Assembly: GCF_025370935.1 (NCBI RefSeq) | Contig: NC_133481.1 | Coordinates: 12,480,734 to 12,544,733 of the forward strand | Origin: Choristoneura fumiferana | Taxonomy: Eukaryota > Arthropoda > Insecta > Lepidoptera > Tortricidae | DNA length: 64,000 nucleotides | Direction of reading: 5' to 3' | Shown here: in pieces, positions 34,079 through 45,616 of the stretch | Position numbering within the stretch: the first letter of the stretch is position 1 | Layout of the letters: every line of letters starts with the position of its first letter | Position numbers and translations under genes: made by a program | Notes under the pieces: model-generated | Databases searched by the model: none | Seen by the model: the letters and a program-made list of their open reading frames with translations, nothing else | Told to the model about the DNA's origin: nothing

Positions 34079-35439
34079 CGGAATCAGTGTTGCTGGAAAT
34101 GCTAACATACGTATTCATACAGCTAGAGTAGCGGAAAGATACTTGACAGCCAAAAATCTCTAAAATATTGCATTGTACTGAAAAGCCTATAGATTCAAAG
34201 TGAATTTGATTTAACTAAGCTCAGTTGAACTTGTTTAAGATTAGTTCTACGGATAAGTGTTTCGTTGACATGCCATTCTCTCTTGTTTTTCAACACGGGG
34301 ACCGATTTTTGGCACTACATTTCTCGAAAACACTCCAAAGTGGCGAAAAATTATGGTGAATTTGAAGTAGGTGCCTTATTTTAGTATCATAAAAATAATA
34401 AGGAATGTTACTTATTGGTTATAATCGAATGTTAAAGTTTAAATCAAAATCTTTTCATAAGTCTTCAGCCTCCAGAGTGTGAGGGCTTGAAAAGCTCACG
34501 CGGGTCCGGTGCGGATTAGTTACTTCGAAGGCACCATATAATGGCTTTATAGGGCTGCATAGCCCCGGATCTACGTTTATTTCGAACCAGGGCAAAACCT
34601 TGATGGTGGCGCTCCCTCCCTTCAGTGTTTGAGAAAAACTGTTAGAACTATCAACGAGTAGCATTTTTCTTCTTTTATTCTTTATTTCTTGTCTCAAGGA
34701 TTTGGCGCCCCCATGAAATGGCCGTCCGCAAGTGCCCCGGTTTGCCCCCCCCCCTAGATCCGGGGCTGGGGCTGCATGATCCCTAACTACCTTCAAACGT
34801 CACCGATAGATCATCGTTTAAAGATTAGAAGAAATACTACGTGATTAATATTTTTTCCGCACAGATTTTATCGCAGAACGACCCTGTTACTCATCATGAA
34901 TGCATGCGTACTCAACTATTGTTTGTAATATGTTTGTGGCAACACATATCGGATGTCGGTACTTACTACTTATAATTCTCAAGGTACTGGCGATACATGA
35001 ATCGAATAAGGTGCCAGACAAACTTCCCTTTAATTATTACAAAGTATGTTGGTATTTATTCTACTGATATTATTAATGTGAACGATTGTGTGTGTATGTA
35101 GATAACTGGATCTTGGAAAAGACATGCATATACATTAGGTACCTTACATTGTATTGTATCAAATACTCCGTTTACTTTAAGGTTTGAATTAACGGTCAAA
35201 TTGTAACACACGTTTCTCGATATTTGTTCGTTTATTTGTTCACAAATGGACTAAAAATACCTACATGTACATTTTTTTGCGGTATTTATTACGTTTTTAC
35301 CATTAAAAAAAATTAAATATTGTATCATTTAAAAACGTGTTCAAATTTTACCGTTAAGTTTCAAATGTTAAAATAAATGGAGTAGGTACCTATAGTCTCA
35401 CAGTGCTTTAGTTTTTGTTATCGAAAATACAAACTGAGA

Positions 35440-35590
35440 CATTGATGCACACAAAAACTAGAAAAAGAGACCAGCGCTGGGAATCTAACCCAGATCCTCA
35501 GCATTCCGTGCTGCGTGCCATACTCCTACACTACCACTGGACAGGAGTACAGACACGAATTTCTCCTATGCACACATATCTCAGGTTGCT
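35440..35590 (-). repeat. tRNA-derived SINE
   Basis: On the minus strand, 35543 to 35467 reads TGTCCAGTGGTAGTGTAGG, then GGATCTGGGTTAGATTCCC and AGCGCTGGTC. The second block is a tRNA B-box with its T-arm, and the first resembles an A-box region, so this is a tRNA-like head followed by CGAATTTCTCCTATGCAC material. A fragment of the same element is at 38329-38412. Because flanking sequence is shared with that copy, it is a SINE rather than a functional tRNA gene. Confidence 0.7.
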
Positions 35591-35599
35591 TTTTTTCTA

Positions 35600-35775
35600 C
35601 TACGCTACTTAAGCAGCAGCATTAGCGACAATAAAAAATACAAAGACAATTTGATTGCTTAGTAGCGACATCTCTTGTCTGGGTAAGGGGTTAGTTCCGA
35701 AAAAGGGTTACGTCTCTCGATGAGAGCGAAACATAGATGTTGCTAGTGCTGCTGCTTAAGTAGCGTAATTAGTAG
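35600..35775. mobile_element. Palindromic MITE (CTACGCTACTTAAGCAGCAG)
   Basis: CTACGCTACTTAAGCAGCAG at the left is mirrored by CTGCTGCTTAAGTAGCGTAA at the right, next to a SINE. No open frame. Confidence 0.7.
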
Positions 35776-37169
35776 TTTTTTTTTTACTTTTTTACCCTTT
35801 TTTATGTAATTTAGTAGTTAAGTACCTTTAACGTGAAATTTCAAGACTAGTACATTCTTAGCGAGTGCTCCCTGAGTTTGGTTTTTTACTTTTTATAGGT
35901 ATCAGATTTAGCAAGCAATGGCAATGAGTGATACCTTAAAAGAAAGGACAATAAACTGGCATGTCTTTAAACATGTTTGAACAATTCAAGGTTTTTTTTA
36001 TTGGCACAGATAAATTATTCTGTTCCAACCAAAGACATTTTTAGTAATTTTGGAATGCCTCCATTTTGTTTTTGTGGCAAGAAAGACAATTAAAAATTAT
36101 TTCATTTGGCCCAATACACATCAAACTATCCGAAATAAAAGATTTTGTTTACAAATTAACGCTCATTGGGGCAATATTGACTCGTGACTATCAAATTCTG
36201 GGTATTTTCCTAAAATTTCTAAATATTCAATTTAAAAAATATATATCAAAAATTTTGGCTAAGACATATATGGCTAAAAATGTTTAGAAATACCTCGGCT
36301 ATCACCCCCATAAAGCTTTGCACCTAGCTACCAAACACCCTGTATATTCCACGTATTTCCTTATGTTTAACCTCAACATGACATTCTACTGTGAAATGTA
36401 TGAAACAACTTCTGTACTTCGCAAAAATGGATGTCAAAATGATTCCCAGCTAAAGTTTATTTCATGTAACAATGCTAAATGAACATAAAAATAAGCATAT
36501 AGAGTTCACTCCAGGTTAGATGCGAATGTACCTACTAGGAAAACATGCACTATGCACGCTTACGTGATCTAGACACGCGGTAGCGTGTCAAGCATATACA
36601 TAGACATAGACATACACGTAACTTTATTTCGACATCAAACTTAAAATAATACATAATTTACAGAAAAGAAAAACATTTGATGATGTTGAAAAGGAATTGA
36701 CTCAGCATTATGCTGCAGTAAGTATATACCTAATGTGTTGGACCGGAATCAGCACAAATAAGTTTGTGTCGGAAAAGTGTACAATAAGAAGCCAAGTTAA
36801 AGCTAACCGAACTGGCGAGCAGCACCGTGTGTATGTAATTTTAACAGAACCAAGGTTTATCCTGGGCGACGATGTGTGAGTCAATTAGACAAATCTTTCC
36901 TTTTACCTTAAATATGAAGCCTCCATTCATCTTATAAAAACGCAAAGCTATTGTTATTATTGACCCACGTAGCCTCAGTGTTTGTCCAATGATGACTAAA
37001 AATATCATTAAGTATTATGACAATTGGTGTAAAAATAGTAGGTTATTTTTTTGTTTTGAACATCAGCTGATGAATTGACTGGAGTTATCCAAATAAGGAA
37101 CGAAGGAAAAAATAACAGGTTTTAATCAAATTAGCACATTACAGCTATAAATAGGCGCCGGGTTCGCAC

Positions 37170-37385
37170 CTATGAAGTTTTCGAAATTTATGTGCGCAAT
37201 TACCTACATTTAAAGGTAAACAACTTGCACAAACCTATGAAGCCATTCAATATAGTGTGTGAAGTTTCCAATCCGCACTGGGCCGGTGTGTGGACTACGA
37301 CCCAAGCCCTCTCATTCTGAGAGGAGAACTGTGTCCAGCATTTATTATTATGGGCTGAGATGATGATAATGATTATGATGAGTTA
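37170..37385 (+). repeat. LINE 3' tail (GAGAGGAGAACTGTGTCCAGC)
   Basis: Contains CAATCCGCACTGGGCCGGTG, AAGCCCTCTCATTCTGAGAG and a decayed (GATGAT)n end. Worn copy of the tail at 39240-39445. Confidence 0.65.
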
Positions 37386-37796
37386 TGGTAGAGAAACGAA
37401 AGCAGCAATACTGCACGACACGAAAGTACTTGCACTATTGAGTTCCTACTTCAAATTTTCTATTCTGTGACGGAAGTGTGGCATAATCAGTTAAGAGTAA
37501 GTACCTGCATACGTCCGAAAGAATCTAAAAAGTGTTGAGCTGTCAACTCGTATTTGTGGGGAAATAAGAATAATTTCACAGATACTTCCATATATTACCT
37601 GTCACGCTAAACACACGAGTGCGGGTAGTTCGAAGAACTCGCGCTGCTAAGCAGACTTCAGTCTACTCGTGACCACTGTTATGTGGTCGAAACGTCAACG
37701 TAAATATTACTCGTGTATTTAGCGTGATAAGTCCCGTTTATGGTACCTATTTAATTGAGTGAAAATAACGATGGTTTAAAAAATAATTATGCTTAC

Positions 37797-38035
37797 AGAA
37801 ATCAGCGGGATTGTGATACGGTGGGCAATGCAGGCCCGCGCTCGCCATTGCTGGAAGCAGCGCTGTTCGTGGCCCTCTGTACAGCATCCGCCCCTCAGCT
37901 AAGCAATATACGGAGTCTATCTTCTCAAACAGTAACGCCGAAGGCTGGTGGATGGTCGCTATGAGGGTTCGGCCGCCTCTCGCCAAACTGTTCAGGAGGG
38001 CGATGAGGGAAGCTGATGATGAGGAGTCGAGGCCA
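37797..38035 (-). CDS. Gene B exon: D-loop, H-loop and distal nucleotide-binding domain
   Basis: Acceptor CATTTCCAG, completes the Thr of DEPTT and reads GLDSSSSASLIALLNSLARG (D-loop), then GRTLIATIHQPSALLFEKID with the H-loop histidine, SVYCLAEGRMLYRGP and HCPPYHNPADF, ending TTCT before GTAAGC. 239 bp, phase 1 end. The H-loop His and the NPADF motif are intact. A LINE tail starts within about 30 bp upstream of the acceptor. Confidence 0.94.
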
Positions 38036-38063
38036 CTGGAAATGGAAAGGTTTAGATCAAGAG

Positions 38064-38160
38064 CTGAACCAACCAACCGACGCAACTGGAGGTCAACGGG
38101 GAAAGCCTATGTCCAACATTGGACGTTCTAAGGCTGATAATGACGATGATGATGAAGATT
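38064..38160 (+). repeat. LINE 3' tail fragment beside a splice acceptor
   Basis: CAACTGGAGGTCAACGGGG, CCTATGTCCAACATTGGACG and a (GAT)n-like end match the tails at 9320-9425 and 30783-31234. Confidence 0.6.
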
Positions 38161-38328
38161 GAGAGCTGATATTAATATGCATCAATTGTTTTATTTATTG
38201 TGTTCTTTCCACTAGCTATTTAATCTTGAATTTCACTTCGATTATTTCTTAACCTGGTTTAAGCACAGAATAGCTAATACTACAAGTACTTCAAGTTCTG
38301 GAAAGAATTGTTTACCAAAATTCAAAGG

Positions 38329-38412
38329 TGCTGTGCTGCGTGCCATTTCCCAACACCACCACTGGACAGGAGTATAGACACGAATTTCTCCTATGCACCA
38401 CATATCTCAGCT
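38329..38412 (-). repeat. tRNA-derived SINE fragment
   Basis: Shares GCTGCGTGCCAT, CACCACTGGACAGGAGTA and ACGAATTTCTCCTATGCAC with the copy at 35440-35590 but lacks the B-box part. Confidence 0.6.
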
Positions 38413-38484
38413 TGTTCGTTTCTTATTTAGTCACTTAACTTTTTACGGGATGACCGTAAAAGTAACAAAATTTGGAGTTGAAAT

Positions 38485-38860
38485 AAAAAAAACGGCCAAG
38501 TGTGTCGGACACCCCGAAATAGGGTTCCGTAGCCATAACGAAAAAATTAAGTAATAATTTTCTAAGGATTTCATATTTTGTATGGAATATTCCAAGTTTA
38601 GGTATATTTTATACCTTAGGCTGTTATTTACTCTTAAACTACTAATATTTCTCAACAAAACATAACCGTTATAATTTTCCTCGTAAGTTTGATACACTTA
38701 CTTACTACCATCCTGAATTTATTGTACCATTTTGTCGGCATAGTTTACATATATATTCGTGCAAAATTACAGCTTTCTAGCATTGATAGTCCCTGAGCAA
38801 AGCCGTGGACGGACAGACAGACAGACAGACAGACATGGCGAAACTATAGGGGTTCCTACG
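38485..38860. repeat. Dispersed repeat (CGGCCAAGTGTGTCGGACAC)
   Basis: Second copy of the 33517-33850 family: CGGCCAAGTGTGTCGGACAC, TAGGGTTCCGTAGCCATAAC, AAATTACAGCTTTCTAGCAT and a (GACA)n tract before ATGGCGAAACTATA. Confidence 0.7.
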
Positions 38861-39088
38861 TCGTAGACTACCCGCAGTTTATTGATACACTGAAAACATT
38901 ACCCTCTGTTTTGGGTAGTCCGGTAAAAAGTAGCCTTTTATCTTAGATGAATGATTGGTCTCGCGCGCTCGCTTGACTAGATACCGCCAGCGTACTTGTC
39001 AAATGCGGCAACAAAGTTGCATTGCAAACTGTGCGTAAGGTGCACGTACCGAATGTTTTGTTAAATTTTGGTCATAAACCGAAGTAAA

Positions 39089-39169
39089 ATGCCAGTTTGC
39101 GTAGTGAAACTGTGTAAAAATAATACTACAAGAAATAAGAAGGGCACTGGGATCAGATACCATCAGTAA
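39089..39169 (+). pseudogene. THAP zinc-finger start, truncated
   Basis: The plus-strand frame from ATG at 39089 reads MPVCVVKLCKNNTTRNKKGT and then GIRYHQ before TAA. The Met, the C-x4-C pair (CVVKLC), the NN/TRNKK segment and the GxxYH histidine region match the first half of a C2CH THAP DNA-binding domain. The conserved FP after the His region is missing; the sequence CATCAGTAAAT could be a donor site of a first intron in the parental element or simply a stop. It is the N-terminus of a transposase remnant. Confidence 0.55.
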
Positions 39170-39239
39170 ATCTCGTTTAATTTCGAAATTACAAAATAAA
39201 ATAACCTCTGAGTTTTCGAAATTCATGTGCGGAATTTCA

Positions 39240-39445
39240 TTTGAAATTTACCACGAGCTTTGCGGTGAAGGAAAACATCGTGAGGAAACCTGCACAAACC
39301 TGCGAAGCAATTCAATGGTGCGTGTGAAGTTCCCAATCCGCACTGGGCCCGCGTGGGAACTATAGCCCAAGCCCTCTTGTTCTGAGAGGAGGCCTGTGCC
39401 CAGCAGTGGGACGTATATAGGCTGGGATGATGATGATGATGAATT
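39240..39445 (+). repeat. LINE 3' tail nested in the P-like element
   Basis: Contains AAACATCGTGAGGAAACCTG, CAATCCGCACTGGGCCCGCG, GAGGAGGCCTGTGCCCAGCA, GTGGGACGTATATAGGCTGG and (GAT)n. The best-preserved of four such tails in the window. Confidence 0.75.
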
Positions 39446-39700
39446 ATTATATATACATAACCTAGTTCTATATTGTTTCATGTTTATCTTTGTGATATAT
39501 ACACTGAAGGTGTATAAAATGTTACACGACACTATTTAATTAAGGGGTGAATGTGTCTTAAAATTAAAAATGTTTTTCGTCTTCCCATTCGAAAAACCCA
39601 ATCAGCTGATTTACTAAAAAATGTTTTCGTATTTCCACCCATTTTCCTGAAATGTTAACTTTTTACCCGACTGCCCGAATGAGAGTTATGTTTTCAAGCG

Positions 39701-39757
39701 TATGTATGTATGTATGTAAGTATGTATGTATGTATGTATGCATGTATGTATGTATAT
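39701..39757. repeat. (ATGT)n microsatellite
   Basis: About 14 units of ATGT/GTAT with few interruptions. Confidence 0.85.
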
Positions 39758-41547
39758 TTTGTAAATAAAAAAAATATTTAGTCTTCATTAACCTGTACAT
39801 TATATTAGGTTTAACTATAGGTGCAACGTGTTATCTTAACTACGCAAAACCTCTTTGTTGGTGACTCAGTCCATGAATTTTTAGCAATAATTTGTAAATA
39901 TTAAATGTCCTTAGGTATATATATTTTTAATTAAGAGTGAAGCCTAATCATTGATATACCTACATACCTACCATTTTTCAAAAGAAGAAACCTACGCCTA
40001 ACCTATAAACAAACATACATTCATTCGTATTTCCCAAGATACATTTTATAACCAGTAACTTAATAGACCACAGCATATTATATTTTCCCAATAATTCGGG
40101 TTACAGTGGAGCAGCTGGCAACAGAATTCGTCACGCACACTAGCATGCTTGCAAATTGTCTTACACCGTTCTTACACACACTACAATATTGAGTTGCCGC
40201 ATTCACGAACCTTTTGTTTTTAGGTAGCGCGGTATAAAGTCGAGCGAGCGCGCGAGACCAATCATTCATCTAAGCCTATTATCTTGGTCTCCAATCCAGC
40301 TACCTTTATAGTCCATACCAAATTTCATCAAGATCTGTCCAGCCGTTCTTAAGTTATAAATGGTGTAACTAACACGACTTTGTTTTATATATAAAGATTA
40401 TGTAAAGATCTGGATGGCAATGCGAGAAAGTAACTATCTTTGGCAAACAAACTTTCTCCATGTAGTTGATACAAAAATATCTAAACAACGTTAAAAATAT
40501 GATGATGAAATCGGTTCAGACGTGATGAAGTAACAAACAAACAGACTTACTTACAAACTTTCGCATTTATATTATTAGTGGGATATTATTGGGATTACAT
40601 ATAAATGATTACAGATATGTATCTGTTTTGTAGCGAGTTTTTTTTTGCAAGCTTATACTCCTGTCGTAGTCGACACGAGATTAAAAGCTTACAAAAAAAC
40701 CTTCTCCGCACCATGGCCCCGATGCTAGTAGCATTTTTGTATCCCCATGCTAAAAAGTAATAAATTATTAATCGAAGAAGCTGCCAGCTCTTCAGTCTTC
40801 AGTAATATCAAATTGAACTCATACAAAACATACTTTTGCTACACTTGTTACTTACACCTAAATTAACTGTGTACCTACGTGTATGATTAAAAGCACGTAG
40901 ATTTATTAGTACAGAAAAATAATGAGTTCATAAGACTAAATTAGGTACATATGGAACTCTAACCACAACATTGAACATGCCATTGTCATTAATATTTAAA
41001 TATAATGTTATGTACCTATTGCATTTGTTAGCTCTTTTTCAATTTTGGTATTTTTATCCTTATGGGTATTCACTCGGGAAACCGGAATGCGGTCAAATAT
41101 TCATGCACGATGTAAATCTGCTATTTATACTTAGTGCAAATAGACCTGTTAAACATAAAAATATGACTATGTTTATTAAAAAAACAATTTTGGATAAATA
41201 AACGAAATAAGTTTATATGTTAAGAATTTCAATTTTAAAACAAGCTTTTTTACTGACTGTATTTTAAGTTGACTACTTTTATATTGTCATACTACATTTC
41301 CGTACCAAATTTCAAGTCGATGCCACCATTGAGGAGTTCTGTCCTGCAGAGATGGTCCTGGCCGAGCCACCCAGATGTCACTACCAGAATTATTGTTACC
41401 AGATTTACATAAGTATGCCAAATTTCAAGTCCATCCGTCCACTGGAAGTGGGTCAAATTCAACTTGCAAGATTTGACCCGCACATACCTACTTACAATAA
41501 CTACATACATACTCGTAGGTACAGTCAAGGAATTTAATTCATAGGCC

Positions 41548-41640
41548 ACCATGGAATCTTTTCAAAGGAAAAGTCATTACGATTTTCCTTGTTAATTAAA
41601 GCGATGTCACTATGACGTTTACTGTGAAATGGTTCCATGG
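41548..41640. repeat. Short hairpin (GGCCACCATGGAA)
   Basis: GGCCACCATGGAATC at the left is mirrored by TTCCATGGTGGCC at the right, with inner pairing AAATCG/CGATTT-like that is weak. Probably a small MITE. Confidence 0.45.
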
Positions 41641-42076
41641 TGGCCAATGAAATTGCAAGTTAAATAAAAGCTTGTAATAATGCACGTATTTCTAGAACAT
41701 ACATACCTATGACGACAAAATGACGACTATGACAAAATACCAGAGCTACCAGAGGTTTTTAGCTTACGTGACTATAAAGTGCTATTTTTGCTGCTGTTTG
41801 TAACATACATAGAAATAAAAGCGATGCTAAGCCTAGAAAGAAAGGGACTCATTTCATATTTTGTTTGGGTAAACATTTAACTGAATTGACATGTTCTATC
41901 ACACAATTTCTGCTGCAGAACAGAATTATCGATACGTGTACCAGGCTTAGTTATCGCAGGCAGGGTTATCGGTACCTAAATCACTAGCTAGTACCGTACC
42001 TTACCGTTTAAGGTACAAATTGGGCAAAAATCGAAAAGGCAATATGGTGATAATCCATACTATAAATTATTTTATA

Positions 42077-42840
42077 TAATATTATAAATGCGAAAGTAAC
42101 TCTGTCTGTCTGTCTGTTACGCTTTCACGCCTAAACCGCTAACCGCTAAATAGAATAGACCTTGGGAAAGGCTATCTTTTATTGCGAAAAACAGGCTTTA
42201 AAGGGTTGAAATAGGGGATGAAAGTTTATACTACGAGTATGGTTGAAGTTCGTCGCTGTCGAAGATTAAAACCATGAAACTTGGCATTTAGGCACTTAAT
42301 AAGAAATGAGTCGATATTTGTTTGAGCTTTTTTGAAAATTCGACCTGTGAGGGGATGAAATAGGCGATGAAAGTTTATATGGAAGGTCATCATTGTCGAA
42401 TATAAATCGATGGTTCTTTATGAAACTTGGCATTTAGGCACGTGATAAGAGTTTTTTTTTATTCGACTCATTCATTCAATCATTCATTTAAGTCCTACCC
42501 CTTGCAATAAAGGACGTAAGGTGTCAAGAGTTCACTATGAAGAATTAGTCCTTTTGTGTTGGCAGGGTACAATACACGTCGTATTGCTAAAATGTGGCTA
42601 CCTGCATAATATTTATGTTTTACCAAAGAACATTGGATAGATAGATAAATGGATGGATGGAAGGAAATTTGAAAAAAATTTTTTTTTATTTATAGCAATG
42701 TATTAAATAGGTTATTTTCGGTAAACGGCAGAAGTTTCTATGTACTATTATTGGCAGAACAGGTATCCTAAATAAATTAAGTACTTCCCAAGGTTACTAT
42801 TCCACGCGGACGAAGTTGCGGGCAAAAGCTAGTAGTTTAT
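42077..42840. repeat. Long dispersed repeat (AAATGCGAAAGTAACTCTG to GAAGTTGCGGGCAAAAGC)
   Basis: Begins AAATGCGAAAGTAACTCTGT with (CTGT)n and ends CGGACGAAGTTGCGGGCAAA followed by AGCTAGTA. The middle repeats TGAAACTTGGCATTTAGGCA at least twice. The two end motifs recur widely in Lepidoptera; no coding frame is preserved. Confidence 0.6.
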
Positions 42841-43165
42841 AAAATGAATTTGGCTAGTTTTGTGACAGGTGTTCGTTTGAACATTCAATTATATTATTAA
42901 CCTTGTATGAAGTAAACCAAAGTAAACAATACATACAGCTCAAACTGGAGGTACCTACCTATTTGGCCATGGAATTCACAATTTAGCGGAGACCTTCTTG
43001 GCATCGTTGGAGTGTTGTAATAGGTTTCTTATGCATTCAAAATTTACTATAACTGAAAGAGTATTTTCAAAAGCCGTGGAAATCAAAACTTATACGGTAC
43101 TTTCTTTTGACAAGAAAGTCCAAGTCAGAGATTAGTCGGTTTTTAAGAAAGGCTCCTTTACTTAC

Positions 43166-43311
43166 GTTGTAGGTTCATCGAGGAATAATAGCGAGGGATC
43201 AGATAGCAGTTCTAAGGCCACAGCAAGTCTTCTCCTTTGGCCTCCTGAGAGGTCTCTACAGAGGGTCTGGGCTGCGCCACTCAATCCCAAAAGAGCAAGA
43301 ATCTCGTACAC
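43166..43311 (-). CDS. Gene B exon: ABC signature and Walker B
   Basis: Acceptor ATCGTCAG, phase 0. Encodes VYEILALLGLSGAAQTLCRD, then LSGGQRRRLAVALELL (ABC signature LSGGQ) and SDPSLLFLDEPTT (Walker B with the catalytic Glu), ending ACAAC before GTAAGT (phase 2). 146 bp. All catalytic motifs are intact, so the ATPase site should work. It directly follows the Q-loop exon (45349/47475) in frame. Confidence 0.94.
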
Positions 43312-43360
43312 CTGACGATGAAAAATGTTTTATTGAATTCGTCTTGTCGTTTGTAAGTAC

Positions 43361-43541
43361 CAGGGCTGGATTTAGAGTTATGGAAGCCTTGGGGCAATGA
43401 AGGAACGGAGGCCAATTTATGTGAGGCAAAATCACCACACAATAGAGGTTAAAAAAAGTTATTTTTTTAAACAATGTTCTTTAAAAAAGTAAGTTTTCTG
43501 TAACCTCTATTGTGTGGACCTCTCCACTAAATCCGACCCTG
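43361..43541. mobile_element. hAT-like MITE (CAGGGCTGGATTTAG ends)
   Basis: CAGGGCTGGATTTAG at the left and, inverted, CAGGGTCGGATTTAGTGGAG at the right; inner arms AACCTCTATTGTGTGG and CCACACAATAGAGGTT. Flanks GTAAGTAC and GTAATTAG are only partly alike, so the target duplication is uncertain. The first base after the N gap matches a point inside this element. Confidence 0.65.
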
Positions 43542-44120
43542 GTAATTAGGTAGGTACAGTCAAGTGTAAAGATATGTATAGGTTCAAGTATTGTTAATAA
43601 AAATAAGTAACCATTTAAAACTGCACAAAATTAGAATTATCCTAATGCTCATTAATATGTCCACATTGAAGAACTCATAAATATGTATACGTGCAGTACG
43701 TACACTAATTTGTATACATCAACTGTTACATTAACATATATACAATATTAAGCTAAAAAAATAAATATTCACATAAAGTTGCAAAAATATGTATACAAGA
43801 ACTATAAGTTGTGTCGTTGATGGACAGAGCGTGCGTAGAGTAGACAGTTCAAGACACTTTACGGGTCCTTGCTGTTTAATGGTTCAAAATCAAATCCAAT
43901 GCTTTAAAACCTGTCCTAGGTTTTAATATTATTTGTGATGATATAAATTACGCTTAACTCAAAGAATTATTATTTACAAGATTTCCGACCACGACTTCGT
44001 CCTCGAAGAACCAGTATTTTAACTATGAAGTGTAAAAAAATAAAATAAAGTAAATAGGTAATAGTACATTTGAAGTACATTTTTCGGTATAGGGTTTTTT
44101 AATATTTGTTATTGCACATT

Positions 44121-44246
44121 CAAGTGCAAAGACACGGCCAAAGTTACAAAAATTTATATGTATACCTACACGACTTTATGCACTTAACATTAAGGTCGTG
44201 TATACATATTTTTGTAACTTTGGCCGTGTCGGTATCATTGCACTTG
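44121..44246. mobile_element. Palindromic MITE (CAAGTGCAAAGACACGGCCA)
   Basis: CAAGTGCAAAGACACGGCCA with AAGTTACAAA at the left is mirrored by TTTGTAACTTTGGCCGTGTC and ATTGCACTTG at the right. The same element appears at 46264-46388 only because the region is duplicated in the assembly. Confidence 0.8.
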
Positions 44247-45348
44247 ACTGGTACACCCCCCATCCTGAGTTTCACATACTCGTAGTTCAGATTGCCTTCA
44301 GGCCTAAAAATTCTCTTTTCAAAATATTCAGCATTTGTTAGGTAATGGCCAGTGACTGGCCACTGGTTAATGTTGGTATTATAATTATTATTCGTAAAGA
44401 TTTATAAATTAAGTGACTGGCCACTTCAACATGCGGTTTAGTTATAATTGTTATAAATCATGAATGAAGGATTGTGTTGACTAATAAAGTATAGACATTT
44501 ATGAGCTTTATGGTGTTTCTAAATTTATGATTTAATTACTGAAGACATTTTATTGCACATGTATAGCGTACATACTTATCTTTCAAACAATGTATACAAT
44601 ATACATGTTTTTGCACATTTAGATGTTCCCAAATCTCTGATCTTAATGATGACGCCCTTCTTTAAAACTTTGCGATGTATACATATCTATGCACTTGACT
44701 GTACCTACATTTTGTTTTCTTGCAAATTATTTTCCACGGACTCTTAACGCATCACTCTACTCGTATTATTAAGAACTGTAAATTTTTTCTTTCAGTAGTA
44801 CAGAGTACAGAGTACTACTGTTAATATTAAGATTATGTTTTCAGAATATACAGTAGTACTGTACTACTGTTAATTATCGAGGTTATGTTTATATTTAACA
44901 TTCGCTAACTAGTTCTTTATCTCCCGGTTTTTAGATTTAAAGGGCGTCTTAATATTTTATATCGGCTGCGACACCTATAAGAATAAACTATATCATATCA
45001 TTAAACTCAGTTGAAAAGTATAGGTAACTACAGACTACAGTGAAACATGTGTACTTAATTACAACCACCTTGCGTCTTCATTTTTAGTCGCATAAATGAG
45101 CGTTGACGCCGTATAATTTTTGATTTTCTAAATTCATCAAAAGTACTAGCAATTAATTATAAGATGATTATAAACATCAGTTCAAGTAGTAAAGTTACTC
45201 TAGTACAATTTAATGATCAACTGTACTGTGTTTACCAGTTGTCAACTTACATTGTGATTCATGCGATTATGCGCATCCTTTTCTTACTATGCAAGTGGAA
45301 AAGAGACGTAGTAAAATATGTCAAACATTCTGAGTCACCTGTACTCAC

Positions 45349-45516
45349 TTTCTCCTTTCTTTCCTGTGGTGAAAAGTCGGCCAGCTTAAGCGCTGCGGCA
45401 AGAGCCATGGCTTCATATATGGTGAGGTAGGCGCGGAGGTCATCGTGTTGGCGGATGTATTTGGCGCCGCCACGGCCGCCAGACTGCGATGCGCAAGCGC
45501 ACACTCCGTTCACGGA
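45349..45516 (-). CDS. Gene B Q-loop exon, left assembly copy (truncated by gap)
   Basis: Minus-strand frame ends AADFSPQERKEK-like (LKLADFSPQERKEK) before GTGAGT and runs up into the N gap, lacking the first 25 bp of the exon. In this copy the frame is continuous and gives the family-typical EAMALAAALKLADF. It is the same exon as 47475-47667, not a second one. Its base calls look better than those of the right copy. Confidence 0.85.
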
Positions 45517-45616
45517 NNNNNNNNNNNNNNNNNNNNNNNNNNNNNNNNNNNNNNNNNNNNNNNNNNNNNNNNNNNNNNNNNNNNNNNNNNNNNNNNNNNN
45601 NNNNNNNNNNNNNNNN
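45517..45616. other. Assembly gap, 100 N
   Basis: Exactly 100 undetermined bases, the usual placeholder for a scaffold join of unknown size. The flanking contig ends overlap by about 2 kb. Confidence 0.99.

Larger units (their letters stand above)
33487..37796. other. Gene B intron, 4.3 kb, repeat-bearing
   Basis: Contains a dispersed repeat at 33517-33850, a hairpin (33933-34078), a GC-rich piece around 34440-34800 with no recognised domain, a tRNA-derived SINE (35440-35590), a palindromic MITE (35600-35775) and a LINE tail (37170-37385). No other exon recognised. Confidence 0.7.
38942..40274. mobile_element. P-like/THAP DNA transposon relic, 1333 bp, 8-bp TSD
   Basis: The left terminus CTTAGATGAATGATTGGTCT, continuing CGCGCGCTCGCT, is repeated inverted at the right terminus; about 32 bp match perfectly. 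The flanks CCTTTTAT (38934-38941) and CCTATTAT (40275-40282) form an 8-bp target duplication with one mismatch. About 150 bp inside the left end lies the start of a THAP-type zinc finger (39089-39169). P elements have inverted ends of about 31 bp, 8-bp duplications and a THAP-domain transposase, so this resembles a deleted P-superfamily element; hAT is the alternative. A LINE tail (39240-39445) has inserted into it. No transposase catalytic domain remains. Confidence 0.7.
38036..43165. other. Gene B intron, 5.1 kb, with P-like element
   Basis: Contains a LINE tail beside the acceptor (38064-38160), a SINE fragment (38329-38412), a dispersed repeat (38485-38860), the P-like element (38942-40274) with a nested LINE tail, a tetranucleotide tract (39701-39757), a hairpin (41548-41640) and a long dispersed repeat (42077-42840). 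Confidence 0.7.
43468..45516. other. Left copy of an unmerged contig overlap
   Basis: This 2.05 kb segment is repeated almost base for base at 45617-47642, directly across a 100-N gap. It includes part of a hAT-like MITE, a hairpin (44121-44246) and most of a gene B exon (45349-45516). Differences between copies are mainly single-base insertions or deletions, as expected from contig-end consensus errors. Confidence 0.9.

Noticed and set aside
35467..35543. Functional tRNA gene
   Set aside because: A tRNA-like B-box is present but the sequence continues into a segment shared with another copy at 38329, as in a SINE, and a clean cloverleaf was not apparent.
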